Shown here piece after piece: positions 57,764 through 64,000 of a DNA stretch of 64,000 nucleotides. This stretch comes from JAYWGN01 sp043778255 (GTDB taxonomy: Bacteria > Bacteroidota > Bacteroidia > Chitinophagales > Chitinophagaceae), in assembly GCA_043778255.1 (NCBI GenBank), contig JAYWGN010000052.1, positions 14,225 through 78,224 on the forward strand, given 5' to 3'. Under the pieces are notes generated by a model. It was not told the DNA's origin. It worked only from the letters and a program-made list of their open reading frames with translations, and did no database searches. How positions within the stretch are numbered: the first letter of the stretch is position 1; each line of letters starts with the position of its first letter. A program made the translations under genes and the position numbers.

Positions 57764-58554
57764 TGAATATATTAGATACAATAATAGCTACAAAACATGC
57801 CGAAGTTGCTGCCTTAAAAAAACAGCGGACTGCCAAATATTATGAACAGCAACCATATTTTGAAAGAGACTGTATTAACCTTTTGCAACAATTTGACACT
57901 ACAAAAATTGGGGTTAACATAATTGCAGAATACAAAAGGCAATCGCCAAGTAAGGGAATTATAAATGCAGCTGCTACAGTACAAGAAGTTACTTTAGCTT
58001 ACCAACAATTTGGGGCAGTTTGTTGTTCTATATTAACTGACGAACAGTATTTTGGCGGCAGCCTTAATGATATACTTAACGTAAGAGAACAGTTAAACAT
58101 CCCAATATTAAGAAAAGATTTTATTATAAATGAAATTCAAATATTGGAAGCAAAAGCAATAGGAGCAGATGTTATACTATTAATTGCGGCATGCCTTACC
58201 CCTAAGCAGGTGAAGCAATTAAGTACATTTGCTTATAGCTTAGGCTTACAAGTATTGTTGGAGTTGCACGGCGAAGCAGAGTTAAATCATATATGTGATA
58301 CCATACATTTTGTAGGTATTAATAACAGAAATTTAAAAACATTTGAAGTAGATTTGAAACAAAGTATATATATGCGAAGCAAAATTGGGAACGATTATAA
58401 AACAATAGCCGAAAGTGGTATTGATAGCATTGATAGTTTGCAAATATTACAATCTAATGGGTTCGATGGTTTTTTAATGGGCGAATTATTTATGAAGCAA
58501 ACTAAGCCAGGCTTGGCCTTTGAATCATTTTGTAAGGCATTGCCTAAAAAATAA
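57763..58554 (+). CDS. trpC: Indole-3-glycerol phosphate synthase
   Basis: This 263-residue TIM-barrel enzyme closes the indole ring. It shows the family markers NIIAEYKRQSPSKGIINAAATVQEVTLAYQQFGAVCCSILTDEQYFGGSLNDILNVREQLNIPILRKDFIINEIQILEAKAIGADVILLIAACL, FVGINNRNLKTFEVDL and IAESGIDSIDSLQILQSNGFDGFLMGELFM. Catalytic Glu and Lys residues are in place. It overlaps trpD by one base and is not fused to trpF. Confidence 0.96.
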   Translation: MNILDTIIATKHAEVAALKKQRTAKYYEQQPYFERDCINLLQQFDTTKIGVNIIAEYKRQSPSKGIINAAATVQEVTLAYQQFGAVCCSILTDEQYFGGSLNDILNVREQLNIPILRKDFIINEIQILEAKAIGADVILLIAACLTPKQVKQLSTFAYSLGLQVLLELHGEAELNHICDTIHFVGINNRNLKTFEVDLKQSIYMRSKIGNDYKTIAESGIDSIDSLQILQSNGFDGFLMGELFMKQTKPGLAFESFCKALPKK

Positions 58555-58596
58555 ATTACGTAATTAGCTAACTATAACATATAAAAAAATTATACC

Positions 58597-59226
58597 TTGA
58601 AAATTAAAGTTTGTGGCATTACTCAAGTGGAACAGTTTAAACAGCTTAATGAGTTAGGTGTCGATTTTGTAGGCTTTATTTTTTACCCATTAAGTAAACG
58701 TTATGCAGGTGAAAGTAGGTTCAACCAAGCTGAACTATTACGGCTACAAACCCAAACAAAGGCAACTGCAGTATTTGTAAACCCTACTATGGATGATATT
58801 AAAAATGCTTCAACTCAATTGCCTAATATTAAAATAATACAATTGCATGGCAACGAAGACCCTTTGCTGTGTAAGCATTTACAACTTAAATATGAAGTTA
58901 TAAAAGCTATAAGTATAGCACCTAACACCGATTTGAAAACTGAAATTAATAAGTATAGAAATTGTTGTAATTATTTTTTGTTTGATACTGCAACAATACA
59001 ATACGGTGGTAGCGGACAAAAATTTGATTGGGCAATATTTAAAAACCAAATTATACCCAAACCCTTTTTTTTAAGTGGAGGCATTGGTATTGATGATGTA
59101 AATGCTATTAAAAAATTTACTCATCCTGCATTTTTTGGTATTGATATTAATAGCAAATTTGAAATAGAACCTGGTATAAAAAACTTAAATGCGATTACTG
59201 AATTTATAAAACTAATAAAAAAATAA
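58597..59226 (+). CDS. trpF: Phosphoribosylanthranilate isomerase
   Basis: This 209-residue TIM-barrel enzyme converts phosphoribosylanthranilate to the ribulose form. It starts with TTG 58597 giving MKIKVCGITQVEQFKQLNELGVDFVGFIFYPLSKRYAG, with the active Cys in KVCGIT and FIFxPxSxRY. It continues with KIIQLHGNEDP, YFLFDTATIQYGGSGQKFDWAIF (catalytic Asp) and FFLSGGIGIDDVNAI. The end is slightly shorter than usual for the family but complete. trpB follows at one base distance. Confidence 0.95.
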   Translation: MKIKVCGITQVEQFKQLNELGVDFVGFIFYPLSKRYAGESRFNQAELLRLQTQTKATAVFVNPTMDDIKNASTQLPNIKIIQLHGNEDPLLCKHLQLKYEVIKAISIAPNTDLKTEINKYRNCCNYFLFDTATIQYGGSGQKFDWAIFKNQIIPKPFFLSGGIGIDDVNAIKKFTHPAFFGIDINSKFEIEPGIKNLNAITEFIKLIKK

Positions 59227-59227
59227 A

Positions 59228-60415
59228 ATGGAAGAACAATTACTAAAACCTAGTGTAGATGGCTACTATGGCGAATTTGGTGGAGCATATATACCCGAAA
59301 TGTTGCATAAAAATATTGAAGATTTACAAGCAATATATCAAGCTTGTATTGATGATACTACATTTCAAAATGAGTTAAATAATTTGTTACACCATTATGT
59401 AGGTCGCCCTACACCTTTGTATTATGCCAATAGGCTAAGCGAAAAGTATGCAACAAATATATTGCTTAAACGTGAAGACCTTTGCCATACTGGGGCTCAT
59501 AAAATTAACAATACAATAGGCCAATTATTAATAGCAAAGCGGTTGGGCAAAACACGTATAATTGCCGAAACTGGAGCAGGGCAACACGGTGTAGCAACAG
59601 CTACAATATGTGCCAAAATGAATATGCAATGTGTGGTGTATATGGGTGCAAAAGATATAGAAAGACAAGCACCTAATGTGGCTCGTATGAAAATGTTGGG
59701 TGCAACTATAATACCTGCCACAAGTGGCAGTAAAACCCTGAAAGATGCTACCAATGAGGCTATACGAGATTGGATAAATAATGCCAATGACACTCATTAT
59801 ATAATTGGTAGTGTAGTAGGGCCTCACCCTTACCCCGATATGGTGGCTCAATTTCAGAGTGTAATAAGTAAAGAAATAAAAAGCCAATTGCTTATACAAT
59901 ATGGTAACGAAAACCCAAATTATGTAATAGCTTGTGTTGGCGGTGGTAGTAATGCAGCTGGTGCATTTTATCACTTTGTACCTAACCCAACTGTACAATT
60001 AATTGCAGTGGAAGCAGCTGGCGAAGGTGTAAGTACAGGTAAATCGGCTGCTACTACACTGTTGGGTACAGTAGGTATATTGCATGGTAGCAAAAGCCTT
60101 GTAATGCAAACAGCTGATGGTCAGGTAGTAGAGCCACACAGCATTTCAGCAGGGTTAGATTATCCAGGTATTGGCCCAATGCATAGCTATTTACACTATA
60201 CCAAAAGAGCTACATTTACTAATGCAACCGATACAGAAGCAGTGGAAGCTGCTATGGAGTTAGCAACACTGGAAGGTATAATTCCGGCTTTAGAAACAGC
60301 CCATGCATTTGCCATTTTACAAAAAATAAAATTTGCTAAAAATGATATAGTTGTAATTTGCTTAAGTGGTAGAGGCGATAAGGATTTGGCAACTTATATG
60401 GACTATATAAAATAA
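59228..60415 (+). CDS. trpB: Tryptophan synthase beta chain
   Basis: This 395-residue PLP enzyme joins indole and serine. It is of the TrpB1 type: DGYYGEFGGAYIPEML, VGRPTPLYYANRLSEKYATNILLKREDLCHTGAHKINNTIGQLLIAKRLGKTRIIAETGAGQHGVATAT with PLP-Lys in HTGAHK at about 92, YIIGSVVGPHPYPDMVAQFQSVI, IACVGGGSNAAGAFYHFV and the Ser of CLSGRGDKDL. The usual Asn before HTGAHK (EDLNHTG) is Cys here, an unusual but non-catalytic change. trpA does not follow; the next gene (5-nt gap) is a threonine aldolase. Confidence 0.95.
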   Translation: MEEQLLKPSVDGYYGEFGGAYIPEMLHKNIEDLQAIYQACIDDTTFQNELNNLLHHYVGRPTPLYYANRLSEKYATNILLKREDLCHTGAHKINNTIGQLLIAKRLGKTRIIAETGAGQHGVATATICAKMNMQCVVYMGAKDIERQAPNVARMKMLGATIIPATSGSKTLKDATNEAIRDWINNANDTHYIIGSVVGPHPYPDMVAQFQSVISKEIKSQLLIQYGNENPNYVIACVGGGSNAAGAFYHFVPNPTVQLIAVEAAGEGVSTGKSAATTLLGTVGILHGSKSLVMQTADGQVVEPHSISAGLDYPGIGPMHSYLHYTKRATFTNATDTEAVEAAMELATLEGIIPALETAHAFAILQKIKFAKNDIVVICLSGRGDKDLATYMDYIK

Positions 60416-60420
60416 ATATT

Positions 60421-61440
60421 ATGATTATTGAACTACGTAGCGATACATTTACCAAACCAAGTAAGGCTATGTTGGATGCTATGTACACAGCACCTGTTGG
60501 CGACGATGTATTTGGCGAAGACCCTACAGTAAATGAGTTGCAAACTATATGTGCCACTATGTTTGATATGGATGCTGCTTTATTTTGCCCAAGTGGCACT
60601 ATGACAAATCAAATAGCTATAAAGTGCCACACCCAACCTGCCGATGAAGTTATATGCCACGAACTTAGCCATATATACCAATACGAGGGTGGTGGTATTG
60701 CATTTAATAGTGGCTGTAGCGTTAAGTTATTGCAAGGCAATGAGGGTTGTATAACTGCTAACCAATTGAACAATGCAATTAACAATAGAAACGATTCTCA
60801 CAAAGCATATACTAATTTGGTAAGCTTAGAAAACACCGTAAACCGTGCTGGTGGAACTTGTTATAAGCTAAGCGAAATTGAAGAAATTAAACATTTTTGC
60901 GAAGCAAATAACTTACCCTTACACCTAGATGGAGCAAGATTATTTAATGCCATAGTAGCACAACATGAAGCTACATTGCAGTATGGTAAACTGTTTGATA
61001 GTATTTCAATATGTTTGAGTAAGGGATTGGGTACACCTATTGGTAGTGTATTATTAGGCAGCACAGCATTTATTGCCAAAGCAAAACGAGTACGAAAAGT
61101 AATGGGAGGTGGTATGCGGCAAGCAGGTTATTTGGCAGCTGCTGGTATATATGCTTTGCAACATAATATTGAAGGCTTACGTACCGACCATTACCATGCT
61201 AGTGAGGTAGCAAAAGTATTGGCTACATTGCCTTATGTGGGTACTATATTACCAGTACAAACTAATATTATAATATTTGAAGTATTAGGAAAATATACAC
61301 CAAAGCAATTGGAGCAGCTGCTAGCCGAGCAGCACATAAATGTAATAGCCATAAGTGCAACACAAATACGAATGGTTTTTCATTTGGATGTTACCTATGC
61401 AATGGTTGATAAGTTAATAGCAAACTTGAAGTCGTTTTGA
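60421..61440 (+). CDS. ltaE: Low-specificity L-threonine aldolase
   Basis: This 339-residue PLP fold-type I enzyme cleaves L-threonine or L-allo-threonine to glycine and acetaldehyde. It starts MIIELRSDTFTKPSKAMLDAMYTAPVGDDVFGEDPTVNELQ. It has FCPSGTMTNQIAIKCHTQPADEVICHELSHIYQYEGGG, LVSLENTVNRAGGTCY, LHLDGARLFNAIVA, and the PLP-Lys in SICLSKGLGTPIGSVLLGS at about 199-217, then GGGMRQAGYLAAAGIYAL. It is 5 nt after trpB, where trpA would be expected, and is probably in the trp transcript. Confidence 0.95.
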   Translation: MIIELRSDTFTKPSKAMLDAMYTAPVGDDVFGEDPTVNELQTICATMFDMDAALFCPSGTMTNQIAIKCHTQPADEVICHELSHIYQYEGGGIAFNSGCSVKLLQGNEGCITANQLNNAINNRNDSHKAYTNLVSLENTVNRAGGTCYKLSEIEEIKHFCEANNLPLHLDGARLFNAIVAQHEATLQYGKLFDSISICLSKGLGTPIGSVLLGSTAFIAKAKRVRKVMGGGMRQAGYLAAAGIYALQHNIEGLRTDHYHASEVAKVLATLPYVGTILPVQTNIIIFEVLGKYTPKQLEQLLAEQHINVIAISATQIRMVFHLDVTYAMVDKLIANLKSF

Positions 61441-61517
61441 TGTTTTTTTAAATTATAAAACTTTGCTCTGAGCATTTGGGCTTACATAATATTCATTAAT
61501 ACTGGTTATTTAACGTT

Positions 61518-61525
61518 TATCTTTG
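61518..61525 (+). promoter_or_regulatory. Bacteroidota -7 box for the 722-residue secreted protein gene
   Basis: TATCTTTG is a perfect TAnnTTTG match, 19 nt before the ATG at 61545. It separates this gene from the trp operon. Confidence 0.5.
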
Positions 61526-61544
61526 CTTTTCAAATAACTTTACT

Positions 61545-63713
61545 ATGCACAAATACCTATTTACCCTTACTTCAATTTTATTAGTAGCAACAACAACAAT
61601 TACTGCACAACAAAAAACAGTGTTTGCTTTTAATGCAGAGCAAATAATTGAAAAAATTGGCTTTGAAAATATGGTTACTGCTTTTGTTAGCACAAAAAAA
61701 AGTTACCGTAGCGATGAAGCAGCTGTAAAAACAGCAGAGGCTACTCGTCGCAAAGCCTTTGCAGCATTATATGGTAGCGGAATTGATTTTACTAAAAAAA
61801 TGTGGTACCAAAGCAACAAATCAATTGTTGGTATGTACACAGCCCGAACTGGTGCTATGCCAATTGTTAATTTTGTAGTACCCATTGGTAATAGAGAAGT
61901 ACTAATGAGTAATATGTTAAATATACTTAATAGTAAAAAAGTTGAAGATGAAAAAGCTACAACTTACTCAAAAAACGGCGTAAACGATTATTGTATAAAA
62001 GGAAATACCTTATATATATTTACCCAAAAAGATTTGATAATAGCTCCTATATTTCAAAACTTTGAAATTTATGACTACAATATGTACGAGGGTAAAACGG
62101 TTAAAGTAGATACTATAAAAGTTACCTCTCCATTAAATCGGGAACTTATGCCACCTACACCAATATATAATGCCGAGCAGGATAGTAAAAAGACTTTACA
62201 AAAAAAAGTACCACAAATTGAAATTGATAAATTAGTAAATGGTAAAGTTGTAAGGCTATATAAATCAGTACCTGAAAAAGTAAAAGCAACAAAAAAAATA
62301 GTTAAAGGCTATGAATCCGATGATATTCAAATTGGGGCTTCAAGAATTATAGTTGATAAAGGTGTAGAGTCTCCAACCTTATATACTAACGATACTGCAA
62401 ACTCTGTAGCTGTAAAAAATGCTGCAACAAAGGCTGCAATGGATGTAATGAGAGCTGCAAAAGAAGCTCAAAATGAAGTTATGACCATTACATCGGACAC
62501 TTTAACTCGAATAGAATATGTTGATGAAAATACAAACCTTAAAATTTATTATATACCTTATACCGAACAAGAAAAAACAGATATAGTAGACAAAAAAGCA
62601 TTAGAAAAAGAAGCCAAAACACGAAAATATGTTGATTCATTATTGCAAAATACTGATGTTTACTTGCCTTACTTAATAGCTAATAAAGATATAAATACAA
62701 TTGCTGATTCAAAAGCCGATATGGCTATGTTAATGGATAATACTATTAGTGGCATTAATCCTTTTTTTAAAAAAATGATGCACGAAGTTGATGATAATAA
62801 TACCGAAAAAAAGCAAGTAACTAGTACTAGTTTTATAAATTTTGAAAATGGAAAAATGGTAATGTTAGCACAAGAAGGTTGTTGCAATAAAGCTAATGAC
62901 TATATTAATAAGTTGTATTTACCAATCACCGATTTTTGGGCTACCGAATTAAATAAAAGTAATATTGGTATAGGCAGAGCAAATGTAAGTTTGCCCATAT
63001 TAAATGATTATTACAATAATTATTTAGGCTTCGCCAAAAAAATGCATTTGGTAAGTAGCGAAATTGGGTTTGAGTTTAAAGATGTTGAAGATGCTTTTAC
63101 TGGCGAAATTGCAATGACAATGAGTATGGAAAAAAATGCCGAAAGCCGTACTGGGAAACCTGCTGCTACAATTGCATTTAAAATAAAAAATATAAGCAAA
63201 GCTATAAGTTTATTAAATAAAATAGGGAGCAATAAAGTAGAAAATATAAAGCAATATAAATTTGATGTTGACGGGCAGTACCTGTTATTAAATACTGAAA
63301 AATTGCCTACACCAGCAGTAGCTTCTAATAATGTACGACCACAACCAGCATTGCCAATGGGTAACTTTGGTACTTTTAATATGGATTTAAAAAGCCTAAT
63401 TAAAGGCTTTTTGCCAATAGATGAATCAAAAGCTAAAAGCCAAGATGAAGTGTTGAACTTTTTTGGTACAGTAAGTTTTATTAACAATAAAACTGAAGAT
63501 GGAAAATTTGAAGGATCTATGGAAATGGATATGGGTAATAAAAGCACAAATGCTCTAGCTAATTTATTTACCCTAATTAATAAAATGGGTGAAGCTAAGG
63601 ATAGTGAAAGAAAACCAATGCAGTTTAGAATGCCTAAAGATGAGGTAGAAGTAAAACCTAAGGCTAGTACAAAAGTTAGCAGGCCTGTAAAAACTACTAA
63701 AAAGAAAAAATAG
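61545..63713 (+). CDS. Large secreted protein of unknown function (possibly DUF4836-like)
   Basis: The 722-residue protein has a signal peptide (YLFTLTSILLVATTTITAQ, cleavage near 21). The rest has no catalytic motif I know. It contains IIEKIGFENMVTAFVSTKKSY and MWYQSNKSIVGMYTARTGAMPIVNFVVPIGNREVLMSNMLNIL near the N-terminus, and at the C-terminus AISLLNKIGSNKVENIKQYKFDVDGQYLLLNTEKLPTPA. The layout, with paired domains followed by a Lys-rich end (KASTKVSRPVKTTKKKK), reminds me of the Bacteroidota DUF4836 family, but the match is from memory and weak. A perfect promoter box precedes it. Confidence 0.6.
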   Translation: MHKYLFTLTSILLVATTTITAQQKTVFAFNAEQIIEKIGFENMVTAFVSTKKSYRSDEAAVKTAEATRRKAFAALYGSGIDFTKKMWYQSNKSIVGMYTARTGAMPIVNFVVPIGNREVLMSNMLNILNSKKVEDEKATTYSKNGVNDYCIKGNTLYIFTQKDLIIAPIFQNFEIYDYNMYEGKTVKVDTIKVTSPLNRELMPPTPIYNAEQDSKKTLQKKVPQIEIDKLVNGKVVRLYKSVPEKVKATKKIVKGYESDDIQIGASRIIVDKGVESPTLYTNDTANSVAVKNAATKAAMDVMRAAKEAQNEVMTITSDTLTRIEYVDENTNLKIYYIPYTEQEKTDIVDKKALEKEAKTRKYVDSLLQNTDVYLPYLIANKDINTIADSKADMAMLMDNTISGINPFFKKMMHEVDDNNTEKKQVTSTSFINFENGKMVMLAQEGCCNKANDYINKLYLPITDFWATELNKSNIGIGRANVSLPILNDYYNNYLGFAKKMHLVSSEIGFEFKDVEDAFTGEIAMTMSMEKNAESRTGKPAATIAFKIKNISKAISLLNKIGSNKVENIKQYKFDVDGQYLLLNTEKLPTPAVASNNVRPQPALPMGNFGTFNMDLKSLIKGFLPIDESKAKSQDEVLNFFGTVSFINNKTEDGKFEGSMEMDMGNKSTNALANLFTLINKMGEAKDSERKPMQFRMPKDEVEVKPKASTKVSRPVKTTKKKK

Positions 63714-63731
63714 GTTAACAAAAATTTAATA

Positions 63732-63749
63732 TCAATGTTTAAACATTGA
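63732..63749. promoter_or_regulatory. 18-bp perfect palindrome upstream of the nitroreductase-like gene
   Basis: TCAATGTTTAAACATTGA is a perfect 18-bp palindrome between the stop at 63713 and the next ATG at 63793. It is followed by TATATTTAC, an imperfect -7 box, so it sits in a likely operator position. It has no T run and is not a standard terminator. Confidence 0.5.
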
Positions 63750-63792
63750 AATTAAAAAAGTTGTATATTTACAAAAATAAAATAAAAATAAA

Positions 63793-64000
63793 ATGAGTTT
63801 AATTGAAAATTTGAATTGGCGTTATGCCACCAAAAGAATGAATGGCGAAGCAGTACCTAAAGATAAATTGACAGTAATACTTGAAGCTATAAGGCTTACC
63901 GCCACATCGTATGGTTTGCAAACACACAAAGTATTTGCTGTAACTAATGCGGAAATAAAAACCCAACTACAGGCAGCAGCTTATGGCCAAGCCCAGTTAG
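63793..64000 (+). CDS. NAD(P)H-dependent nitroreductase family protein, partial (N-terminus)
   Basis: ATG at 63793 opens 69 codons up to the window edge: MSLIENLNWRYATKRMNGEAVPKDKLTVILEAIRLTATSYGLQTHKVFAV. The WRYATKxxD/N-like start, the PxDKLxxILEAIRLxxTSxGLQ phrase and the following VFAVTNAEIKTQLQAAAYGQAQ are typical of FMN-dependent NfsB/nitroreductase proteins. The rest, including the other FMN contacts, lies outside. An 18-bp palindrome precedes it. Confidence 0.82.
   Translation, partial: MSLIENLNWRYATKRMNGEAVPKDKLTVILEAIRLTATSYGLQTHKVFAVTNAEIKTQLQAAAYGQAQL

Noticed and set aside
60421..61440. The aldolase gene as a functional substitute for TrpA
   Set aside because: TrpA is a TIM-barrel lyase without PLP, while this is a clear fold-type I PLP aldolase with the threonine aldolase signature; only the position is unusual.
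63020..63721. 233-codon minus-strand frame opposite the 722-residue secreted protein
   Set aside because: It lacks any recognisable domain, and its hydrophobic look arises from the complement of Lys- and Asn-rich codons.
1..64000. tRNA, rRNA or transposase genes
   Set aside because: I scanned for T-loop-like GTTCGA segments with matching acceptor stems, rRNA-like conserved blocks and transposase motifs and saw none that hold up.

Overview
The window is AT-rich chromosomal DNA from a member of the Bacteroidota, most likely of the Chitinophagales/Sphingobacteriales kind. The grounds are: promoter -7 boxes of the form TAnnTTTG in front of many genes, a protein with a type IX secretion C-terminal domain, a SusC-like outer-membrane barrel, the lipoprotein TamA relative (TamL type), DUF1573 and DUF2723 proteins, the short-chain threonine dehydrogenase, and the nusB-DUF1573-yajC order. 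I see no rRNA, tRNA, transposase, prophage or CRISPR array. Both ends cut a gene: yajC on the left and a nitroreductase-like gene on the right.

Layout. 0-6.5 kb: nusB/DUF1573/yajC leftwards; a secreted PIG-L deacetylase with an overlapping 55-residue membrane protein, then coaD, a hotdog thioesterase and rplY rightwards. 6.5-12.4 kb: a structured repeat, pth, a large DUF2723 membrane protein, a SirB1-like protein and ogt. 12.6-14.2 kb: an AAA ATPase/DUF234 gene enclosed by two identical 51-bp hairpin repeats. 14.3-22.2 kb, leftwards: cdd, a LysE-type exporter, two small membrane proteins, groES-groEL, glnS, a SUI1-like factor and nadC. 22.3-31.7 kb: an FAD oxidoreductase, a membrane protein and an esterase rightwards; then CNNM/CorC, PAP2 and a TPR/outer-membrane barrel/TPR set leftwards. 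32-40 kb: a T9SS cargo with a CxxCH motif, DoxX, an rRNA methyltransferase divergent from TamL, an MBL hydrolase, two DUF1573 proteins and lpxB. 40-49 kb: lpd, odhB, an RsmB-like methyltransferase, an acyl-CoA reductase divergent from a ferredoxin, fmt, a phosphopantetheinyl transferase and threonine dehydrogenase. 49-54.5 kb: Uma2, a large barrel, a secreted unknown protein and pcm. 54.6-61.4 kb: a complete-looking trp attenuator followed by trpEGDCFB, with an L-threonine aldolase gene where trpA would be expected. 61.5-64 kb: a large secreted unknown protein and the partial nitroreductase.

How the parts fit. Most genes are housekeeping: translation (nusB, rplY, pth, glnS, fmt, rRNA methyltransferases), cofactors (coaD, nadC), folding (groESL), central metabolism (lpd, odhB), envelope building (lpxB, TamL, DUF2723, barrels) and tryptophan synthesis. 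The parts that most deserve a second look are non-coding. They are the Trp-codon leader with a self-consistent antiterminator/terminator, the 51-bp direct repeats bracketing the ATPase-nuclease gene, three copies of a dispersed multi-hairpin element, short tandem repeats at starts and stops of several genes, and a pair of face-to-face overlapping promoters. All calls rest on reading the sequence and on memory of protein families; no database search was run.
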